A stretch of DNA of 64,000 nucleotides from Arthrobacter_E sp041360795 (GTDB lineage: Bacteria > Actinomycetota > Actinomycetes > Actinomycetales > Micrococcaceae), in the NCBI RefSeq assembly GCF_041360795.1, contig NZ_JBFUPW010000001.1, positions 1,116,001 to 1,180,000 on the forward strand, written 5' to 3'. How positions within the stretch are numbered: position 1 is the stretch's first letter; every line of letters starts with the position of its first letter. A program made the position numbers and the translations under genes. Under the pieces are notes generated by a model, which saw only the letters and a list, made by a program, of their open reading frames with translations, had not been told where the DNA came from and searched no databases. Below, piece by piece: positions 1 through 6,152 of this stretch.

Positions 1-981
1 GGCGCCACGCATCATGGACAGGAACGCCTCGACGGTGTTCTCGACGCCGTCGACGATCGTCTCGTCGTAGCTGATGAGGCCCTCGCTGAACCAGCCGTTC
101 ATCCGCTCGGAGAACTCCTGGCCGAGGTGCAGGTAGGAGCCGAGGGTGAAGCCCTGGAGCCGCAGACCCCGGGTGATCATATTGGCCATGTTGTCCGGGC
201 CCGGCGTGCGCTCCGTGGTGTTGTACGCGGAGATCGCGCCACACAGTGCCGCGCGGCCGCCGTCGTTGAACGCGTCCAGAGCGGCTTCGAGGTGGTCCCC
301 GCCGACGTTGTCGAAGTAGACGTCGATGCCCTCCGGAGCGGCGGCCGCGAGGAGTTCGCGCACGTCGCCGTCCTTGTAGTTGAACGCGGCGTCGTAGCCG
401 TACTTCTCGGTCAGCAGGGCGACCTTCTCGGGGGACCCGGCCGAGCCGATGACGCGCTTGGCGCCCAGAAGCTTCGCGATCTGGCCGGCCGCGGTGCCCA
501 CGGCGCCGGCAGCGCCGGAGATGAAGACGGTCTCGCCTTCCTTGAGGCTCGCGATCTCGGTGAGGCCCACGTAGGCGGTGAGGCCGGTCATGCCGAGGAT
601 GTGCAGACGCAGGGAGAGGGGCACGCCCGGGATCTCGGGGACGGCACGGAATGTCTCGGCGGCATCCTGGACGCCGTCCATCCAGCCATGCTGGTGCAGC
701 ACCACCGTGCCGACGGGCAGAACGTCGGAAGCGGACTCCACCACGCGGCCGATGGCGCCGCCCGCGATCGCCTCGCCCAGGGGATAAGGGGCGACGTAGC
801 TGCGGGTGTCGTTCATCCGGCCGCGCATGTACGGATCCACGGAGATGAACTCATTGCGGACGCGGACCTGACCGGGCTCGAGCGCGGGGTGGGTGACGGT
901 CGCGGTGTTGAAGTCCTCCGGCACGGGCCAGCCTTCGGGGCGGCGGGCGAGCTGGATCTCGGTGGTGGTGAAGTCAGTCAT
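1..981 (-). CDS. NADP-dependent zinc-free medium-chain oxidoreductase (partial, 3' end outside window)
   Basis: Reading leftward from an ATG at 979-981 and running off the window edge, the translation has the order of the leukotriene B4 dehydrogenase/curcumin reductase branch of the MDR superfamily: an N-terminal GroES-like part with a DPYMRGRM motif, then a Rossmann part with GAAGAVG (nucleotide-binding loop) and a VYFDNVGG motif. These enzymes reduce activated double bonds of enones with NADPH in the cytoplasm. It lies 15 nt downstream of the DUF1304 gene and behind ohr on the same strand, so it is probably the third gene of a peroxide-responsive operon, where detoxifying lipid-peroxidation enones would make sense (inference). 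Family call is secure; substrate is unknown. Confidence 0.85.
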   Translation of the reverse strand, partial: MTDFTTTEIQLARRPEGWPVPEDFNTATVTHPALEPGQVRVRNEFISVDPYMRGRMNDTRSYVAPYPLGEAIAGGAIGRVVESASDVLPVGTVVLHQHGWMDGVQDAAETFRAVPEIPGVPLSLRLHILGMTGLTAYVGLTEIASLKEGETVFISGAAGAVGTAAGQIAKLLGAKRVIGSAGSPEKVALLTEKYGYDAAFNYKDGDVRELLAAAAPEGIDVYFDNVGGDHLEAALDAFNDGGRAALCGAISAYNTTERTPGPDNMANMITRGLRLQGFTLGSYLHLGQEFSERMNGWFSEGLISYDETIVDGVENTVEAFLSMMRGA

Positions 982-996
982 GGGGTTCCTTCCGGG

Positions 997-1392
997 TCAG
1001 AGGGTGATGCCGAGAATGAGGGAGATGACGCCAAGCGCGGGGATCACGCCCTGCTTGAGCGCTGCGGATGCCTTCTCCGGGCTGGAGAGCAGGAGCACCA
1101 GGCTGGCGGCGACCATCGAGCCGGCGCCGGTGAAGACGAGGGTGTTGCCGACGGCGGGCTGGCCGGCGGCCACGAGGATGATGCCGAGCAGGACGGCGAT
1201 CGCCAGGAAGAGGTTGTAGAAGCCCTGGTTGAAGGCCAGCTCACGAGTGGCGGTGGCTTCGGTCTCGCTGGTGCCGAACACGGCGCGCGCCCGCGGCGAG
1301 GTCCAGGCGAAGGATTCCATCCAGAAGATGAAGACGTGCACGAGCGCGGCGATGCCGCTCAGGATGAGGCCGACGACGGCGAGGACGGTCAT
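997..1392 (-). CDS. DUF1304 small membrane protein
   Basis: 131 residues with four hydrophobic segments (about residues 3-22, 54-72, 82-100 and 113-130) and an early HVFIFWMES stretch typical of the DUF1304 family, whose members are about 120 residues with four membrane spans. Function is not established. The ATG starts 1 nt after the stop codon of ohr, so the two genes are probably cotranscribed and coupled in translation. No signal peptide beyond the first membrane span. Family call is good; any role in peroxide stress is inferred only from position. Confidence 0.8.
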   Translation of the reverse strand: MTVLAVVGLILSGIAALVHVFIFWMESFAWTSPRARAVFGTSETEATATRELAFNQGFYNLFLAIAVLLGIILVAAGQPAVGNTLVFTGAGSMVAASLVLLLSSPEKASAALKQGVIPALGVISLILGITL

Positions 1393-1393
1393 G

Positions 1394-1816
1394 TCAGGCC
1401 ACCGCGAGTTCGACGTCGATGTTGCCGCGCGTCGCGTTGGAGTACGGGCAGACCTGGTGCGCCTTCTCGATCAGTTCCTGAGCCTGCTCGCGGGGGAGTG
1501 CGGGCAGGTCGACCTCGAGGCGGACGGAGAGGCCGTAGCCGCCATTGTCGAGGGAGTGCAGCGAGACGTCGGCAACGACTTCGGATTCACCGGCGTCGAG
1601 CTTGGCCTGTGCCGCCACAAGCTTGAGTGCCGAGTGGAAGCAGGCGGCGTACCCGGCGGCGAAGAGCTGTTCCGGGTTGGTGGCTCCGCCGGCTCCGCCG
1701 AGTTCCTTCGGGGTGCGGACCGGGGCGTCGAGGAGGCCGTCGGAGGACTGGATGTGGCCGTTGCGGCCATCTCCATGGGCGACGGCGGTGGCTGTGTAGA
1801 GAGCTTTTGTAGTCAT
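1394..1816 (-). CDS. ohr: Organic hydroperoxide resistance protein Ohr (OsmC superfamily)
   Basis: 140 residues, the usual length for Ohr. It reduces organic and fatty-acid hydroperoxides to alcohols in the cytoplasm with a thiol pair recycled by lipoylated proteins. The two redox cysteines are Cys59 (GYAACFHSAL) and Cys123 (HQVCPYSN), in the correct Ohr contexts, which separates it from OsmC. The ATG at 1814-1816 fits the family N-terminus (MTTKALYTATA). No Shine-Dalgarno is visible, and a good -10 ends 7 nt before the ATG, so the transcript may be leaderless. It is divergent from ohrR across a shared operator, the classic Ohr/OhrR arrangement. Confidence 0.96.
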   Translation of the reverse strand: MTTKALYTATAVAHGDGRNGHIQSSDGLLDAPVRTPKELGGAGGATNPEQLFAAGYAACFHSALKLVAAQAKLDAGESEVVADVSLHSLDNGGYGLSVRLEVDLPALPREQAQELIEKAHQVCPYSNATRGNIDVELAVA

Positions 1817-1823
1817 GTACGCA

Positions 1824-1852
1824 ACTATATTGTGCAAAATACAAATGCGCAA
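1824..1852 (-). promoter_or_regulatory. Promoter of ohr (possibly leaderless transcript)
   Basis: On the minus strand, -35 TTGCGC (1847-1852), a 17-nt spacer and -10 TATAGT (1824-1829). The -10 ends 7 nt upstream of the ohr ATG, so transcription would start at or next to the A of the start codon. The OhrR operator sits inside this promoter. Confidence 0.65.
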
Positions 1853-1853
1853 T
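1829..1853. promoter_or_regulatory. OhrR operator, inverted repeat between ohr and ohrR
   Basis: ATTGTGCA (1829-1836) and TGCGCAAT (1846-1853) form a 7-of-8 bp inverted repeat with a 9-bp AT-rich spacer, central in the 50-bp divergent intergenic space. OhrR-type MarR repressors bind such AT-rich palindromes. It covers the spacer and -35 of the ohr promoter, as expected for repression released by peroxide. Confidence 0.7.
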
Positions 1854-1866
1854 CTAGAATAGAGAC

Positions 1867-2307
1867 ATGTCCTACGAACAACTCGACCTCGACGCGCAGC
1901 TGTGCTTCCCGCTGCACGCGGCATCGCGCGCCGTGACGCGCGCCTATGGGGAGCTGCTGGCCGAATCGGGCCTCACTTACCCGCAATATCTGGTGATGCT
2001 CGCGCTGTGGAGGGCGGAGAGTTCCCTGAGTGTCGGTGAGCTGGGGGAGCGGCTGCGGCTCGACAGTGGCACCCTGACACCCTTACTAAAGCGTCTCGAG
2101 GCGGCGGGGCGACTGACTCGGCACCGCTCGCCGGAGGATGAGCGGCGCGTGCTGGTGTCCCTGACGCCGGAGGGGCTGGCTCTCCGCGAGGTGGTGGCGG
2201 AAGTGCCGGGTCGGTTGGGGGAAATCGTGGGGCTTGGCCGCGAGGATGCCGAGAAACTGAAGAGTCTCCTGATGACCGTGATGAGCTCCCTCGACGGGCT
2301 CCGGTGA
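1867..2307 (+). CDS. ohrR: Organic hydroperoxide-sensing MarR-type repressor OhrR
   Basis: 146 residues. A winged helix-turn-helix of the MarR family: the LTYPQYLVMLALW segment and the LRLDSGTLTPLLKRLE recognition helix (about 66-82) are characteristic of OhrR, as is the wing with DERRV. The peroxide-reactive cysteine is Cys13 (LDAQLCFPLHAAS), near the N-terminus as in one-Cys OhrR proteins; I see no second conserved cysteine. It represses ohr and itself until the cysteine is oxidised. The ATG at 1867 is preceded by TAGAAT (1855-1860) only 6 nt upstream and no Shine-Dalgarno, so its mRNA may also be leaderless. Confidence 0.93.
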   Translation: MSYEQLDLDAQLCFPLHAASRAVTRAYGELLAESGLTYPQYLVMLALWRAESSLSVGELGERLRLDSGTLTPLLKRLEAAGRLTRHRSPEDERRVLVSLTPEGLALREVVAEVPGRLGEIVGLGREDAEKLKSLLMTVMSSLDGLR

Positions 2308-2360
2308 GGGTCGGGCCAACCTGGGCTTCTGAGGTATGGAAGCGCAGGTCAGGGCTCGAT

Positions 2361-2390
2361 TTGGGCGATCCGCCACCGGTGGTCTAAGCT
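2361..2390 (+). promoter_or_regulatory. Possible promoter of tRNA-Ala
   Basis: TTGGGC (2361-2366), 18-nt spacer, TAAGCT (2385-2390), about 55 nt upstream of the mature tRNA. Moderate match to the housekeeping consensus; no competing candidate in the gap after ohrR. Confidence 0.4.
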
Positions 2391-2444
2391 ATATGAGTCG
2401 CAGCGGCGGGGAACGATTTCCCGGCGAGGTGGACAAGTGAATAG

Positions 2445-2517
2445 GGGGGTATGGCGCAGTTGGTAGCGCGTCTGCATGGCATGCAGAAGGTCAGGGGTTC
2501 GAATCCCCTTACCTCCA
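2445..2517 (+). tRNA. tRNA-Ala (anticodon GGC)
   Basis: Complete cloverleaf of 73 nt: acceptor GGGGGTA with TACCTCC, D arm GCGC/GCGC, anticodon stem TCTGC/GCAGA around loop ATGGCAT (anticodon GGC at 2478-2480), and T arm AGGGG-TTCGAAT-CCCCT. The acceptor stem carries G3-U70, the alanine identity element. The 3' CCA is not encoded (ACAG follows the discriminator A region). It lies immediately left of the accessory block, where tRNA genes often act as integration sites, but I find no duplicated 3' end or integrase. Confidence 0.97.
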
Positions 2518-2523
2518 CAGATG

Positions 2524-2558
2524 AAGGGCCGGTCGAGAGACCGGCCCTTCGGCGTTTT
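2524..2558 (+). terminator. Rho-independent terminator after tRNA-Ala
   Basis: Perfect 11-bp stem AAGGGCCGGTC/GACCGGCCCTT (2524-2534 and 2539-2549) with a GAGA tetraloop, followed by TTTTT at 2554-2558. It begins 7 nt after the tRNA. Confidence 0.9.
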
Positions 2559-2686
2559 TGGGGGCCACGGTCGCTGTGCCTGCCTAGGGAGCTCCGCTCG
2601 GGAATGTGAACCCAGTGGCACCAACAAGACGAGGTTGGCGGACGAGGGCCGCTGGGGGCTGAGGGTTCCACGCAGGGCGAGGCAGT

Positions 2687-3292
2687 TCAGCCTCGGGCTA
2701 CGACCGCACTGCTCCGTGTCGCCTGATCGAAGGCCAGTTCGGCGGTTCGGCGGGCGAGTTCGTCCGTGAGACCCGCGCCCACTGGCAGGAGTGCCTTGGT
2801 GAGCAGTGGGCTCAGGAGTAGATCGCAGATCCAGTCGAGGTCCATCTGCGAGGCTTCCATCTCTCCGCGGGTGACGGCCCGATCCAAGACGGCCTGCACA
2901 TTGGCCCGGCGGGGCCCGATGAACTGAGTGAGGTAAAGGTGCCGGATCGACTCGTCGATACGGATCGTCTCCAGCAGCCCTGGGAGGTTGTTCCGCAGCA
3001 ACGGATCGGCGAACATCGCGACCTCCTGGCGCTGAAGCCGGAGGAGGTCGGAGCTAAGGGCTCCCGTGTCCTCGATCTCGTTCACGCCGAATCGATGCTG
3101 GATGACGTCGAACGCCAGGTGTCCGACGTTACGGTACCTGCGATAAAACGTCGGCCTCGTGGTGCCGACCTCTGCCACGAGGCCGTCGACGGTGAGGCTT
3201 GAGTAACCCGAGCTCCGCATGATGCGTTCGGCGGCCTGTCGCAGGGCTTCGCTGACATCAGAAGAGAGCGGCCGGCCTCGTTTGGTTGCCAT
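2687..3292 (-). CDS. TetR/AcrR-family transcriptional repressor
   Basis: 201 residues. The N-terminal DNA-binding domain is typical: helix-turn-helix LTVDGLVAEVGTTRPTFYRRYRN at about residues 33-55, preceded by the basic start MATKRGRP. The C-terminal ligand domain resembles the broad class with LTQFIGPRRANVQAVLDRA. The gene is divergent from the AvrD-like gene with only 105 bp between the start codons, so it probably controls that promoter and itself. Ligand unknown; position next to a presumed signal synthase suggests a diffusible small molecule (inference). Confidence 0.85.
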   Translation of the reverse strand: MATKRGRPLSSDVSEALRQAAERIMRSSGYSSLTVDGLVAEVGTTRPTFYRRYRNVGHLAFDVIQHRFGVNEIEDTGALSSDLLRLQRQEVAMFADPLLRNNLPGLLETIRIDESIRHLYLTQFIGPRRANVQAVLDRAVTRGEMEASQMDLDWICDLLLSPLLTKALLPVGAGLTDELARRTAELAFDQATRSSAVVARG

Positions 3293-3327
3293 GCGGCCAG
3301 TCTATCAAGCCGCCTCCTTCGCGGTCC

Positions 3328-3370
3328 TTGTCTCGCCGTCGGTGAATTAATATAGTGAAGGCGCTGTAAT
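3328..3370 (+). promoter_or_regulatory. Promoter of the AvrD-like gene with a repeated downstream motif
   Basis: TTGTCT (3328-3333), a 17-nt spacer and TATAGT (3351-3356). The 24 bp from 3347 to 3370 (spanning the -10) match 18 positions, with one gap, to 4977-5001 downstream of the second TetR gene; both end in TGTAAY. The shared segment is a candidate operator for one of the two flanking TetR proteins. Confidence 0.55.
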
Positions 3371-3397
3371 GGATCTCTGCGTGACGAAGGAGAAATC

Positions 3398-4303
3398 GTG
3401 GGGGAGAGGCCTGGCGGGATGAGTCTTGAAGATGAGCTCGGTCCCGCGGAACATCGGTACTTCGGCGGCGGATACCGTCAGGTCAAGCACGAGTTGCTGG
3501 AAGACGGCGACGGCGACGGCAAGCTATGGCAGGGGCGAGTCACTTATCCGGTGCTGTGGTCGCTCGGGTCAGACGGGCGTTCCCGCCGTCCGCATCTGAG
3601 CTCGGTGGACGCGCTGGCACTCCCGATGACAGCACTCGCCAAGACCCACTCGCGGGAGGCCTTCACGTCTCAAAGCGATACGCAATACTGGGTCAGGTAC
3701 GTGAAGATCCGGGCGGGGAGCGAACCGTGGGATCGGTTGACCGACGTCCCGGTCGCGCTTGAGATGAGCAGGCGTGCACATGGCGGGCGGTCGCTCGAAT
3801 GGTGCTCGGCCCGGGTGGGGAACATGAAGGTCGAATTGGGGCTTGCCGTGGCGGCGATCAAGCCTTCGACGATGGCTGAGACGATCAGTGATCTCGACTA
3901 TCGGGACCACTCGATCGCGTCTGCGGTGGACGAGCCTGATGCCATGGTCCATGAACTCAGATCGAGGCATGTCCTCGCGATCGGGACGACTGCCGACCAG
4001 GCCCCGGCGTATGCGTCAGCCATCGACTTCCTTGTCACCATGGGCCAGCTGGCTCAGGCTTTGGTGTACCGGGCTCACGCGACAGACCGGACTGGCGTGG
4101 ACAATCTGTGGATGCGGACGATGACCATTGCGGTTCATGGTGGACGGCCGATCGTCCCCGGACCCTTTGAAGCCGTGACGACGTTGGACCGGGAGGGCGC
4201 CGTGGCGATCGACGGCCGGCGGCTGCGGACCGTGCGTGTCCGATCCTTGGCATCGGTGGGCGTCGAAGGTGTGGCGGATCTGGCGTACTTCAGTGAGAGG
4301 TGA
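3398..4303 (+). CDS. AvrD family protein (AfsA-like putative signal synthase)
   Basis: 301 residues, close to the ~310 of Pseudomonas syringae AvrD, which directs synthesis of syringolides (acyl glycosides made from a beta-ketoacyl chain and a pentulose). The N-terminal LGPAEHRYFGGGYRQV and the HLSSVDALAL stretch recall AvrD; the C-terminal half has the look of an AfsA-type hotdog domain. No signal peptide or membrane span. The start is GTG at 3398 with GAAGGAG (3386-3392) 5 nt upstream. A TetR gene follows after 10 nt in the same operon, an arrangement like AfsA/receptor pairs in Streptomyces. Family assignment is from memory of motifs, not a search; product structure unknown. An unrelated hotdog enzyme is the alternative. 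Confidence 0.6.
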   Translation: MGERPGGMSLEDELGPAEHRYFGGGYRQVKHELLEDGDGDGKLWQGRVTYPVLWSLGSDGRSRRPHLSSVDALALPMTALAKTHSREAFTSQSDTQYWVRYVKIRAGSEPWDRLTDVPVALEMSRRAHGGRSLEWCSARVGNMKVELGLAVAAIKPSTMAETISDLDYRDHSIASAVDEPDAMVHELRSRHVLAIGTTADQAPAYASAIDFLVTMGQLAQALVYRAHATDRTGVDNLWMRTMTIAVHGGRPIVPGPFEAVTTLDREGAVAIDGRRLRTVRVRSLASVGVEGVADLAYFSER

Positions 4304-4312
4304 GGTGCGGGC

Positions 4313-4918
4313 ATGATTCCTGACTCAGAGCGCAGGCAGGAGATTCTCTCGGCCGCAGCATCGTTGCTTGTCGACATGCCACTTGCGGACGTGGCCCTGT
4401 CGGACGTCGCTCGCGTCCTCCCTGCGCCGCTTCAGGAGGTGAATCGCTATTTCGGTTCCGTCGTCGACATCGGCGCCGCCCTTCTGAATGCCGAGGGAGA
4501 CAGTATGCGGGAAGCGCAGCGCGCCGGTGCGTCAGCCGGGAGTGACCCGCTCGCGGTGCTCCAGTCCACGTTTCATGCGGTGGCCGTGAACATCAGTTCT
4601 CAGCCGATCGTCAGGGCTGGCATCCGGATCGCACAGGAGTCCCGACGGTTCTACCCCGAGCGGCGGATCGACCCATTCCGCACGTGGAAGGCGTTCGTCG
4701 TCGGGCAGCTGGAACTGGCCAAGTCTGAAGGGCGTCTTCGCTCAGGCGTCGACTGCGAGTCTGCGGCGTGGTTGATCGTGTCGTCGGGTCTAGGGGCGAA
4801 AGAGCTGGTCGCGTTCAGCGGGCGGTGGAGTGAGTTGCCCGAGATCATGGGCAAGACGGTTGGGCAGATCGTCTTGCTGCTTGAGACCGGCAGGGATCGT
4901 GCCGAGGACCCGGCCTGA
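4313..4918 (+). CDS. TetR-family regulator resembling gamma-butyrolactone receptors (ArpA-like)
   Basis: 201 residues. The C-terminal domain carries PIVRAGIRIAQE, then PFRTWKAFV and a GRLRSGVD segment, the pattern seen in ArpA/ScbR-type autoregulator receptors, which bind acyl lactone ligands and leave the DNA. The N-terminal helix-turn-helix is less regular than usual (VARVLPAPLQEVNRYFGS, about residues 33-50), so DNA binding may be altered, as in so-called pseudo-receptors. It begins 10 nt after the AvrD-like gene with GAGGTG as ribosome site, so signal maker and receptor would be made together. Receptor role is inference from fold and context. Confidence 0.65.
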   Translation: MIPDSERRQEILSAAASLLVDMPLADVALSDVARVLPAPLQEVNRYFGSVVDIGAALLNAEGDSMREAQRAGASAGSDPLAVLQSTFHAVAVNISSQPIVRAGIRIAQESRRFYPERRIDPFRTWKAFVVGQLELAKSEGRLRSGVDCESAAWLIVSSGLGAKELVAFSGRWSELPEIMGKTVGQIVLLLETGRDRAEDPA

Positions 4919-4959
4919 CCACGCGTGAGCACCGCTGGAACACGCTGCCGTCCGCGGTC

Positions 4960-4983
4960 ATATTGAGCGCATCAGATCAATAT
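4960..4983. promoter_or_regulatory. Inverted repeat downstream of the ArpA-like gene
   Basis: Perfect 7-bp arms ATATTGA (4960-4966) and TCAATAT (4977-4983) around a 10-bp spacer, so half-site centres are 17 bp apart. Size and AT-richness fit a dimeric repressor site. It overlaps the motif shared with the AvrD-like promoter. Confidence 0.45.
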
Positions 4984-5001
4984 TATGACAGGTGGTGTAA
5001 C
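4977..5001 (+). promoter_or_regulatory. Second copy of the AvrD-promoter motif, probable promoter into the leader region
   Basis: Aligned with 3347-3370 it matches 18 of 24 positions with one inserted base; TATTAT (4981-4986) lies where TATAGT is the -10 of the AvrD-like gene. The -35 region (about 4958-4963, TCATAT) is poor, which would suit an activated or derepressed promoter. Transcription would run into the 1.2-kb gene-free stretch and possibly the operon at 6153. Confidence 0.45.
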
Positions 5002-5013
5002 GTAAAGGCGTCG

Positions 5014-5027
5014 AGACGTTGACGTCT
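5014..5027. repeat. Short perfect palindrome
   Basis: AGACGT-TG-ACGTCT, 6-bp arms, 13 bp downstream of the promoter-like segment. Could be an operator half-site pair or chance. Confidence 0.3.
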
Positions 5028-5245
5028 TGTGGGCATCTGATGGGGAGACTCGTCGGGGGAGCGCGGACGCGTGATGGGCTCACCTTCATGGTCATTGGGG
5101 GCTTGAAGGTGATTCTGGTGGCCTCCTGTTCTGGGGGGCGAGGCCAACGGGCCATCGCGCGGAAAGGGTGCAGGAAGCCGCCTGGCTTCGTGACGAGCAT
5201 TTCGCCGTCGTTCCACCGCTGGGAATCGGGCTATTGATGCTCGGA

Positions 5246-5292
5246 GGGCTGCTGACCAGGCCGAGGCATCACGCCGAGGCGGTCAGCAGCCC
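5246..5292. repeat. 12-bp perfect inverted repeat with structured loop
   Basis: GGGCTGCTGACC (5246-5257) and GGTCAGCAGCCC (5281-5292) pair perfectly around a 23-nt loop that itself holds the direct repeat GCCGAGGC twice. There is no T-run after either arm, so it is not a standard terminator. It may be an RNA stem in a leader or a recombination-site remnant. Confidence 0.6.
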
Positions 5293-6048
5293 ATATCCAT
5301 ATCAGGCCGCGAACTGCCGGGAGGGCCCGCCTGGGGATGGGCGCGAGCAGTCTACCGCGCCGCTCCTTGCGATGACGGCGATGGCATCTCGATTGCGGCC
5401 CAGGTTTACGGTGCCCCGCCGCGTCGGGCCCACACTCCTCTTCGGGTTCCCTGCGGTGCCGCTATCGGCCGAAAGGTGGTGACGTGTCCTGCGATGACAA
5501 CCTTGATGGCGACAAGCCTCCAGCCGGGCGTTACCCACATTGTCCATGGAGCGACGGAAGAAAATCGCGCTCGCCAGCGGACCTGATATGGACGACAGGT
5601 CGTAGTGCAAGGACGATCCTCATTAAGATAGGGTATGTAACGTATATCTCGCAGTTTCGGTCGTTCGCCTCCATTCAGAGCCGGAACGGCGAGTGGCAGT
5701 GACTTGGTCAAGAGCGATCCAGCCTGGAGTTGGTTCAGCGACGTCAGGAAAGGGTCCCTTTGAGAATCACTCTTTGTCTTCTGTGTGATGAAGCCGCGGC
5801 TGACTCGACGTGCTGCCGGGTTCATTGAGGTGAGGCCTGAGCCAGCGAAGAGCATCGAGCGCGAGCCTCGTGCGCCTATTGGGGCCAGGTGGAGCGGGCA
5901 GCCTGCGGCCGGCCAGCCCGCCATTCTGTTGCCTGCGTAGCCCACATCGGAGGTGATCCGGATCTTCGGCGTCGCCCTGCTCGAAAATGTGTTTGATAGC
6001 AGTCCCGCGGGGCTGCTTGTTCAGATTCACCGATCAGAATCCGGCCGG

Positions 6049-6067
6049 TGTCACCGTTTGCGTGACA
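6049..6067. promoter_or_regulatory. 19-bp palindrome upstream of the biosynthetic operon
   Basis: TGTCAC-CGTTTGC-GTGACA, perfect 6-bp arms, centred about 95 bp before the GTG of the kinase gene. Position and symmetry suit an operator. The right half extends as TGACAGGAGG, similar to TGACAGGTGG at 4986-4995. Confidence 0.4.
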
Positions 6068-6152
6068 GGAGGTTCTGGGTCGTCCAAATGCTATTCAACA
6101 ACAAGAGTTTCACGATATGGCGACTGTGGTTCGTCGATAAAAGGAGATATCC

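Larger units (their letters stand above)
4919..6152. other. 1.2-kb stretch without a credible protein gene
   Basis: No open reading frame here has a plausible family, length and start together. The largest is on the minus strand (5406-5945, 179 codons) and looks low-complexity and unsupported; a 72-codon frame at 5484-5702 has a GTG after GAAAGGTGG but no recognisable product. The stretch does hold structure: inverted repeats at 4960-4983, 5014-5027, 5246-5292 and 6049-6067, and a promoter-like segment at 4977-5001. It may be a long leader for the downstream operon, an RNA gene, or the remnant of lost genes. Confidence 0.6.

Noticed and set aside
127..1626. 499-codon open frame on the plus strand
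   Set aside because: It is antisense to three recognisable genes (oxidoreductase, DUF1304, ohr) and exists because of high GC; its translation is low-complexity with no family resemblance.
2349..2627. Minus-strand frames across the tRNA
   Set aside because: They run through the tRNA-Ala and its terminator, which are certain; these are the familiar false proteins encoded opposite tRNAs.
5484..5702. 72-codon frame with GTG after GAAAGGTGG, possible peptide precursor
   Set aside because: Ribosome site alone is weak evidence; no leader/core pattern or partner modification enzyme is seen.
5406..5945. 179-codon minus-strand frame in the gene-free stretch
   Set aside because: No recognisable domain, no convincing ribosome site and irregular residue composition; kept as part of the unexplained region.
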